A stretch of DNA of 64,000 bases from Halicephalobus mephisto (lineage: Eukaryota; Nematoda; Chromadorea; Rhabditida; Panagrolaimidae), in the NCBI GenBank assembly GCA_009193035.1, contig SWDT01000015.1, positions 124,001-188,000 of the forward strand, in the 5' to 3' direction. Shown here piece after piece: positions 56,991 through 64,000 of the stretch; positions within the stretch are counted from its first letter, which is position 1, and every line of letters starts with the position of its first letter. The notes beneath the pieces are model-generated. The model did no database searches and was not told the origin of the DNA. It saw only the letters and a program-made list of their open reading frames with translations. The translations under genes were made by a program, and so were the position numbers.

Positions 56991-58354
56991 ATGGCGGAGT
57001 TTTACGAACGTCCATCTGTTCCTCAATGTTTGGAGAATGGTAAGCTGACAGCACTTGACATTATTCGTTTTTATCCTTTAGATAACCTCAATATTGTCGT
57101 CATCGATGCTGGATCAGAGACAATTCGCGCGGGCTATGCCAATACTTTCCAGCATCAACCCCAGCTCGACATTCCCTCAGTTGTCGGTGTAATCGAGGAA
57201 CCTGGACCTTCCAAGTTCTACGTAGGTACCGAGAATTTAGGACCCCAGGATAACATGAGGATTATGCCGGTATTCTACGACGGGTTGATCGACAATTTTG
57301 AAGCTTTCGAGAAGGCTGTGGATTATATTGTTTCAGTTTTGAAATGTAACCCGAACGAGCATATGTTTTTCTTTAGTGAGCCAGTCGTAAGTTTTGTGAT
57401 TTCATGTAAATCTCAATCAACTTTTACAGCATCAAAATGAGAAAAGACGGAGCAAGATCCTTGAATTGATGTTCGAGAAACTCAATGCCAAAGCTGTTTA
57501 CATGAAGACCAATGCTGTACTCCAACTCGTAAATGCCGGACTGACTTCTGGATTGGTGATTGATAGTGGAGCGTCCCACACAACTGTCACTCCAGTGTCG
57601 GACCTCTATGCCTTGAAGAGCAACGCCGCGAGTTGTGACATCGGAGGGAACTTGATCATGGACGAGATTATGGTCCACTTTGAAGAAAAGGAAATCCAAC
57701 TAGTGCCTTCTTTTTATATCAAGGAGAAGTACCCAACGGAGCCGGATCTGTCGCCGGTATGGAAGGCCAGGTCGGTAGTTCCAGAAGTTCGCAAGTCATA
57801 TTTGAAGTGGTCCTTTGAGGTAGTTTTATATTATTTAACTTTTTAATCTTGTCTTCCAGAATATCGCGAAGGACTTTGCCAAAACAATGCTGACTGTCAA
57901 TCCCCATCCCTTGAATCCCGAAACCGACTTTTACACAAAGGAGTACTTTTCTTTCCCAGATGGATTAGTCAAGGGGTTTAAATCCTCGCGATACAAGATT
58001 GCCGAATGCTTGTTCGACACAGACAAGATGACCATTCCTTCCGATTGCGTAATTCCCATCCAAGAACTGGTCTTCAGTGTTTTGGAATCGACCGACCCTT
58101 CCTTCAGACACGTTCTCCAAGGTGACATGGTTGTCACTGGTGGAAACTCCCAAATCTCGGGATTCCAAGAGCGGTTAGAAAGGGAAATTAACGAAAAGCT
58201 AGGCATAATCAAGCTGAAGAAAGGCCCCTCGTCGAACCGGAGATTTGACGCTTACACCGGCGCTTCCATGATGGCCACAAGCACTAGAATGATCTGGAAC
58301 TGGTACAGCGCTGAGGAGTATAAGCAAGGAGACCGGAGAATCCATGAGTTGTGA
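56991..58354 (+). CDS. swsn-6: Actin-related protein, BAF53/ACTL6 type (SWI/SNF subunit)
   Basis: ACTL6/BAF53 is an actin-related subunit of SWI/SNF and related chromatin remodellers; C. elegans SWSN-6 is the counterpart. Exons 56991-57039, 57082-57386, 57430-57819 and 57860-58354 give 412 aa (human ACTL6A is 429). The first nucleotide-binding loop reads VIDAGSETIRAGYAN and the second LVIDSGASHTTVTPV. The adenosine loop is VVTGGNSQISGFQERL, and the C-terminus has YTGASMMATS. GLIDNFEAFEKAVDYI and FSEPVHQNEKRRSKILELMF follow the BAF53 pattern rather than conventional actin. The last helix contains WNWYSAEEYKQGDRR. The gene is convergent with PAF1 (minus). Confidence 0.93.
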
Positions 58355-58715
58355 TCTCGTTTATGAAATCTCGAAATAAAACTGTTGGGTATTCAAATTC
58401 CTACTTCTTTACTTTTCAGTTTGCATCAGCTCCAAAAACATCGAGGAAACTTCCGTCTCCAGAAGATAGGATGAAAGACGGTTTTAGAAACAGAAAACGA
58501 TACTATTGCGTGATTTTACAAGATAAAAACCATCTACTAGAAGCTGCTCCAGATTCCTGCCATCATTGAAGGAAATAAAACTATTCTTTAAAAATATGAG
58601 AAACTATGAAAACTAGTAGAGCCAAAAAGAACTAGAATCTATCCGAAAAGAAATTGAAAACCAATAAAAGGAATGCATTTATTGCCACAAAAGTAATGAG
58701 ATCGATTTTATTCCT
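58355..58715. other. Convergent spacer between ACTL6 and PAF1
   Basis: 3' ends of two convergent genes. Several AATAAA hexamers (for example about 58375 and about 58574) are present; no other feature. Confidence 0.5.
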
Positions 58716-60158
58716 TCAGTCGCTGTCACTCGATGAGCTTGAAGAACTGGCTGACTTCTTCTTTTGTTCAGACTCATCACTATCTTCATCAGAATCATCA
58801 CTGTCGTCAGAAGAACTGTCTTCTGATTCGTTATCTCCAAAGATGTCATTGAGATTCGTTTGTTCTTCCTTTTCTGCGGCTTCTTCCGGTGGTTCCTCGA
58901 CTTCTGGTTCTTCAGGTTGAATCTCCCGTTCAGCCAACCTGGATAATCTCTTTCCGAATTCCGCTCTTTCGTTGTCATTGATCTCGTCATTGTGAACGTA
59001 CATGATTTCGGCGGCCTGGAACAAACTCGATGAAGAACATTAAAATGCAAAAACTCACCGTTCCCGATCCTTTCGGTCTTCTGGTCAACTTCACTCTGGT
59101 GTTCATGTCATTATAGTAGCAGATACCGTTTCTGAAGGAAAAGAAGAAATTTGGTTCGTAGCCTTTGGAATTCTCGTTTCTCACGGTCCAATTGAATTCT
59201 CTGGCACATTTGTATTCTAATTGTTCGTCCTTGTCGAAATCGGTACCTTCAGATTCCTTTTCTAGTAACTTTTCTAAAGTCTCATCCGTCGGGACATAAT
59301 AAGCAACAAAGTCCGTTCCATTCTCATCCTTGACGCCTTGGCTGACAGCCCTTTCCATGAGTTTTTCCTTGTTCTTCCTGAATGGGATCGGGTCTCCGTC
59401 GAATAAAACTTGAGCATAAGGGAGATGCCAAGAGTCAAAATCAGGCAAAACCGGGAATTCTTCGACAGCATAAACTCCGGATTTCGTGGGATGTTCTTTG
59501 CAAGGGAATTTGACGTCTTCGAATGTCTTCTTGATAGTGTCAATTTGGCCTTGACGATCTTTGTAGAGTTGATCAGTAATCCCGGATTTGAACAACTTGT
59601 ACCCAATCTTGGTTTCTTGTCTGTCAGCCCCGACGCCAAAACGAACATTATCGATTCCGATGTATTGGGTCTTCCTCATCCAAGAAACGACTTCGTTGTG
59701 GTTCTGTCGTCTCTTGTCGTGGAAGTGTTTGTTTTCGTCCTCGACGAGTTCCTGGTCATCTGGATCCATGTTCTCAGGGATGCCCAAGTCATGTTCATTG
59801 ACAGCTTCATATTTCCTGGTGTTAATTAAATCCACATTGATGCCCAAATCCCGTTCGGTCGTCAACTCAAATCTGTGATTTTTCTCGAGTTCTGTCACCT
59901 TGTAATCTGCGAATCTTAAAATCCAAATTTCATATAAACACCCGAATAACACCAACCTCGAAAGTTTCAGAAACGGCAACTGTAGAAATCTCGGTTCCAT
60001 GGGGACATCTGGCAACCCATTTTTGAACTTGATCTTGGTGAAGATGTCGAGTCTTCTGAAATTCCAATATAAATGAGAAATCCTACAGTAAGACCTTACT
60101 GTTCAGGCCGGAGACTTTCCTCCTTTTTTAGAAGAGTTATTTTCGCAGAGGAACTCAT
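58716..60158 (-). CDS. pafo-1: RNA polymerase II-associated factor 1 (PAF1)
   Basis: PAF1 is a core subunit of the PAF elongation complex on RNA polymerase II. Exons (minus) 60158-60100, 60055-59957, 59914-59059 and 59015-58716 give 437 aa. The conserved N-terminal block is NGLPDVPMEPRFLQLPF, followed by TERDLGINVDLINTRKY. VVSWMRKTQYI, YKDRQGQIDTIKKTFED and KCAREFNWTVRNENSKGYEP are next, in the family order. The last exon is an acidic Glu/Ser/Asp tail (SSSDDSDDSDEDSDESE) typical of PAF1. The start at 60158 (MSSSAKITLLKKEESLRPEQ) is chosen because it splices in phase; a longer frame from 60303 uses another phase and is rejected. It is divergent from the dynein intermediate chain gene. Confidence 0.95.
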
Positions 60159-60498
60159 TTGGGAGATTTCGGCGGAGAAGGAGGGAGACACCAAGGACGA
60201 AATCCTCTCTAAGAACGAAACCTGATGTCGAGCCGCGTCTTTTCCCGCACATTGCGGAGGGTCCTTGCCTCGTCGAGAAGTTTGTCTCGTTTTGTTTGCT
60301 CATTTTGTTATTGTATCGTCAATTATGCTGCTTTTTCTCTCTAACTCGATGGAAATCGATTGAATAATCTGTCATCCTGGTTCTGAGGGTATTTTAGGGT
60401 ACATTTGCCGTGAATCACTAGTCGAACTCAATTGCGAATCCTTATGACCGTGGTTATCATCATTTGACGGAAATTCATATATGAACATTTTCAGGACA
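60159..60498. promoter_or_regulatory. Shared divergent promoter region, PAF1 / dynein IC
   Basis: A 340-bp spacer separates the two divergent start codons. The PAF1-proximal half is GC-richer (about 60150-60260, with CGGCGGAGAAGG). The dynein side ends in ATTTTCAG, a trans-splice-type acceptor four bases before the ATG. No TATA box is evident, as expected for housekeeping genes. Confidence 0.5.
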
Positions 60499-62575
60499 AT
60501 GGATCCTCAAAACGACCGTCAAATGGAAATGGAAAGGAAGAAGAAAACGATGGAGTACCTCAAGAAGAGTAGAAAATTCAGTAGGCCACGGAATATCGAC
60601 TGTGAGTTTTTTATGTAATTTGATTCCGCCGCATGATAAGACTAGAGAACCACCGAGTCGATGCGAACTTTAATAACGCTATTTTAGTGGGAAGACAATC
60701 ACAAACATTAGAAGAAATCCACCACATCCTCGCTGATTGCGGGATTCCGATGAGTCCTTCCATTTCCAAACCAACAGCCGTTAATCCACCTGCGGAAAAC
60801 GGTGTGAACGGAACAAATGGAGTTCTTAGTGATGGGTACCATCATCCTCCTCCTCGGCCATCGGCGCTGAAAAGTTCGTTTGAGATGATCGATACCCAGC
60901 AGGTCGTTGTTCCGCCGAAGAACGACCCAACCAAGAGCAACATGGCTTACAGCAAGACGACGCAGACAGAAGATGAACGAATCTCGGTCGGGGAATTCAG
61001 TATGGGATCTCAGGAATTCGATTACGACGAGTTTTCTGATACTGGTGGCAAGGTTGACATGAACTTTGACGATTCTCCTGGCCATGAATTGGTCAAACTT
61101 CTTCCTTCACTCGGAATTGGTAGCCGGATTTTGCAAGACGAAAACGTAGACCCTCAAGAAGAACGTGTCCCAGACTTGAGTGAGGATGAAAAACGTCAGA
61201 TTCTACAGAGCGACGAATTCCTCGCCTTCTTCGTTAAAGCGGGGAAAGTGATGGTCAGGGAACTAGCCGAAATCGTAAGTGTCCCAACTTTAGACGTCAA
61301 TAAGCCTTTCTTTCAGAACGACACTACTTCTGATTACGCTTACGATTTTTCTCTTGATGAAGCGCAAACGACGGGAGAATTGATAACTTTGAACAGGGAA
61401 TTTGTTGATCCAAATGTAGTTGGCCGGTCAGTCGGTGCTCTGGATTACTCAACTTTCCATCCAGAGTTGCTCGCTGCGGCTTACAACTATGGCATTGACA
61501 GCACTACTATTCATCCAGGGATTGTCCATGTCTGGAATTCTAAATTCAAAGCAAATTTCCCAGAATACACCTTCACTGCTCCAAGTCCTATTACTGCTTT
61601 TCAGTTCGCTCGATATCATTCGAACATTATGATTGGTGGTTTATTTACGGGACAAGTCTGTGTCTGGGACAACAGAGTCAACAAGAAAACGCCGGTCCAG
61701 AGAAGTCCTCTGATTGTTACTGCTCACACTCAACCTATTTATTGTCTCAATATTGTTGGAAGTAAGAATGCTCATGACTTGGTGACGATTTCGACAGATG
61801 GAAGAATGTGTTCCTGGGCTTTGGACAATCTGACAAGTCCGATTGAAACTGTTACTCTGGCTTACAAACAGAAGAGAGCTTTACCAGTGTATAGCATGGG
61901 ATTCTGGAATACTGGTGCAGCCAGTTTCGCTGCTGGAACTTATGAAGGCGCCCTCTACATTGGTGATCGTCATGGAAAAGGAGACATGGCGAAATCTTTA
62001 GAAAGTAAGTGCACTTCGAACTATGGTCGGTAAACCACATGCTTTCAGTTCATAAAAGTATGATCACTGCTTTGGATTTGCATAAAGCTCCAGGTGCGTC
62101 GAATGACTTTTCCAACTTGTGTCTGACCAGTTCTTGGGATTGGTCAATCAAGTTGACCGAATTGTCATTCCAAGACAGTAGTCTTGGATCTGCACAGAAC
62201 TCCTCAATTCTTTCATTCAATCAACATAAAGACCTGGTTCAGGACGTTAAATGGTCGCCAGTTCATCCAGCTGTCTTCGCTTCGGTGGACTCTGCTGGAC
62301 AGCTGATGATCTGGAACCTGAATCTGGATACCGAGTCTCCAATCACCTGCATTAACATTGGAGCTCCGGGCCAGAAGCTTTTGTGGAATGCCAATGGTAG
62401 TCAACTGGTTGTTGGAGATAAACAAGGTCGTGTACTTCTTTATGACGTTCACGAAAATATTTCCAACCCGAAAAGTGATGAATGGGAGCGCCTGAGAGGC
62501 ATTCTCCATGAAGTTCAGACTTCAAGCAACGAAATTGTAAGCACTGAGATTATATCTGACTATTCAACGGCATAA
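60499..62575 (+). CDS. dyci-1: Cytoplasmic dynein 1 intermediate chain
   Basis: The dynein intermediate chain links the motor heavy chain to dynactin, light chains and cargo. Exons 60499-60601, 60688-61274, 61317-62004 and 62049-62575 give 634 aa. The N-terminus is charged (ERKKKTMEYLKKSRKFSRP), the dynactin p150-binding type. The segment SKTTQTEDE holds an LC8-binding TQT motif. SDEFLAFFVKAGKVMVRELAE precedes a WD40 propeller with ALDYSTFHPELLAAAYN, VCVWDNRVNKKTPVQRSPL, HDLVTISTDGRMCSWALD, LTSSWDWSIKL and VKWSPVHPAVFASVDSAG. The 61275-61316 intron is 42 nt, stop-free and in frame (GTAAGT...TTTCTTTCAG); I treat it as spliced because the family shows no insert there. Retention would add 14 residues. 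Sda1 follows on the same strand 340 bp later. Confidence 0.95.
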
Positions 62576-62915
62576 TTATTGCATCTGCTAATCACGACGA
62601 GCCTTATTTAATTCTTCTGGTTCTTTCACCGGGTGAGCTTTTCACATCCGTGCTATTAGATGGGATCCAGAAGCGCCTTTCTGAATTTATGAATGTCTAA
62701 AGCCATAAAGGACGCAATTTTGTATCCTTTGACCAAAACAAAATAGTTATCACTTGGATTTGATAATTTATTTATATGCTATCGCTTTATTGAAAGTAAT
62801 CATGGACTTGATATAAATTGATATTACAGACTTTTGAGTGACTTGATCGTTTATGTCGATTAATATTTTAAATTTCGAGCAATTTTGTATCTTGTTGAAT
62901 TGCAGAACTGGGAAG
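62576..62915. other. Spacer between dynein IC and SDA1
   Basis: 3' UTR of dyci-1 and the short 5' flank of SDA1. GAATTGCAG, ten bases before the SDA1 ATG, is an acceptor that could receive a spliced leader. The 340-bp distance is near the upper limit for an operon. Confidence 0.45.
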
Positions 62916-64000
62916 ATGGCAACTATTGTAGCTGCCCCACAAGGCCGATATGCCACTCTGGATTCTAATCTTGGCCTTCTGCAAGAGATGGTCAGGAAAG
63001 ATCCAATTTCTTACAAGGAGGATTTCGAGGAGAGGTTGTTCAAGTTCCAGCAGAGAGTGAGGTTGTTTGATTTTAATACTACTTTACATCGAAGTGATGT
63101 TCATGCGATTTTGGAACTGGTTACTTTCATATCCGGTGTTGCTGCTTATTACCCAGATCATGGGAAGAAATTCGCTGACCAATTGACGAAGATTCTTAGA
63201 AATACTGGTCCTGGGTTGGATAATGAACTCAGACTTTCGTTTGCGAAAGCTATGGTGACGTTGAGGAACAAGAAACTGGTGTCAGATTCCGAAGTTTTTG
63301 ATCTTTTCTTTGAGCTCGTAAAATGTGAAGACAAAAATTTGCGGTAAGTTTTTACACTATGAATATTAAATTACTTGTTTGCTTTAGGAAATTTATCCTT
63401 GGTGCTATTATCTCCTTTATCAAACAAGGAAGTCAAAAATGTGCCAACAAAAAAGAAGAATCGAATCTTCAGAATATTGTTATTGCAAGATTGAAGGATT
63501 CTCGATCAGTGGTAGCTAGAATTGCTCAACTTGTTTTGATTGATGCGTTCCGAAAGAAGTATTGGAGAGTTGCCAAAATTGCCAATGCTATTGCTGAATG
63601 TGTATTCCACAAAGTTCCTCGGCTGCAAGTCGTTGCAATGAGGTTTCTACTGGGATCATTGAAGGAGGAAGAGGGTTATAGTGACAGTGAAAGTGAGGAT
63701 GAAGAAAAGAAGGAACAACAGAAGACTGTTAAAGAAGTCATGGTTGCTTTCAAGGCAACGAAGAAGACCAAAAAGCGAATTAAGAATTTGGAGAAAACGA
63801 AGAAGGCATTGACAAAGGACCAAAAGGCCAAAAAGGAGAGTAGAAGCAAGTTTTGTAATCTAGAAGCTATTCAGATGATTTACGATCCTCAGACTTACAC
63901 TGACCGTCTTTTTGGGCTACTAGAGTCGAAGAAGAACGAAAAGTTTATCATTCGCCTTCAGCAAATTGCTTTGTGTGCTAGGGTTATCGGAATTCATCGC
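62916..64000 (+). CDS. SDA1 (SDAD1) ribosome-biogenesis protein, 5' part
   Basis: SDA1 homologues act in 60S subunit assembly and nuclear export. Exons 62916-63343 and 63388 to the window end are open throughout (first about 347 residues). Blocks include NLGLLQEMVRKDPISYKEDF, LVTFISGVAAYYP, LRNTGPGLDNELRLSFAKAM, the acidic patch SDSESEDEE and a Lys-rich region (KKTKKRIKNLEKTKKAL). They match the SDA1 N-terminal HEAT-like domain. The acceptor ahead of the ATG suggests trans-splicing, and an in-frame open stretch upstream (from 62853) is ignored because it lies before that acceptor. The gene continues beyond the window. Confidence 0.92.

Noticed and set aside
60103..60303. Longer PAF1 start at 60303
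   Set aside because: This frame ends at a stop and does not splice in phase to the conserved LPDVPMEPRF exon; the ATG at 60158 does.
61275..61316. Treating the 14 codons as coding
   Set aside because: Ends fit GTAAGT...TTTCAG exactly, and the dynein IC family has no insert at this point.

Overview
The window looks like about 64 kb of a nematode nuclear genome: roughly 25 protein-coding genes, about 40% GC, short introns with TTTCAG or TTTTAG acceptors, and many AT-rich spacers. The lineage call rests on an ADF/cofilin that reads like C. elegans UNC-60B and has the same length (152 aa), a 320-aa STI-1 that lacks the first TPR block as C. elegans STI-1 does, an EGO-1/RRF-1-type RNA-dependent RNA polymerase, a ShKT-domain protein, and several starts preceded by acceptor-like sequence suggesting trans-splicing. 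All exon models were read by eye from frame continuity and splice sites. All similarity statements come from family knowledge, not a database search.

Region 1 (1-16.5 kb): the 3' end of a membrane-anchored fatty aldehyde dehydrogenase, then carnitine palmitoyltransferase 1, UNC-60-like cofilin, and a minus-strand RdRP carrying a reading-frame break. These are followed by a dead Tc1/mariner element and a 3 kb AT-rich desert. Region 2 (16.5-24 kb): a minus-strand ShKT gene, a RhoU/CHW-1-like GTPase with Ras G12- and Q61-equivalent substitutions, and sti-1 with a textbook heat-shock element upstream.

Region 3 (24-32 kb): a tight same-strand trio, namely a 1237-aa PEP-synthase/rifampicin-phosphotransferase-like dikinase, a 163-aa novel protein and a 12-TM MFS transporter, spaced 141 and 118 bp apart as in nematode operons. 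A phosphotransferase of a bacterial drug-inactivating fold next to an SLC22-like carrier is the most attractive candidate system here. Region 4 (34-41 kb): a lysocardiolipin acyltransferase-like enzyme, a tandem pair of divergent 348-aa F-box-like paralogues, and MEMO1.

Region 5 (42-56 kb): a TRPA1-type ankyrin channel (minus) with a minisatellite intron and an unresolved, probably frameshifted N-terminus. It is followed by a pogo/Tigger-like MITE, a HES-type bHLH, a GC-rich hairpin-forming block, small secreted proteins, a SWEET sugar transporter, a possibly myristoylated novel gene with frame breaks, and a Cys-rich secreted protein. Region 6 (57-64 kb): housekeeping genes, namely the BAF53/ACTL6-type actin-related protein, PAF1, dynein intermediate chain, and the 5' part of SDA1. 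PAF1 and dynein IC are divergently transcribed from a shared 340-bp spacer.

Functional themes: fatty-acid handling (fatty aldehyde oxidation, CPT1, acyltransferase), small-RNA amplification, and nuclear/chromatin housekeeping. Three separate genes (RdRP, TRPA1, the MGQDC gene) show single-base frame breaks. That raises the possibility of residual indel errors in this assembly as well as genuine decay.
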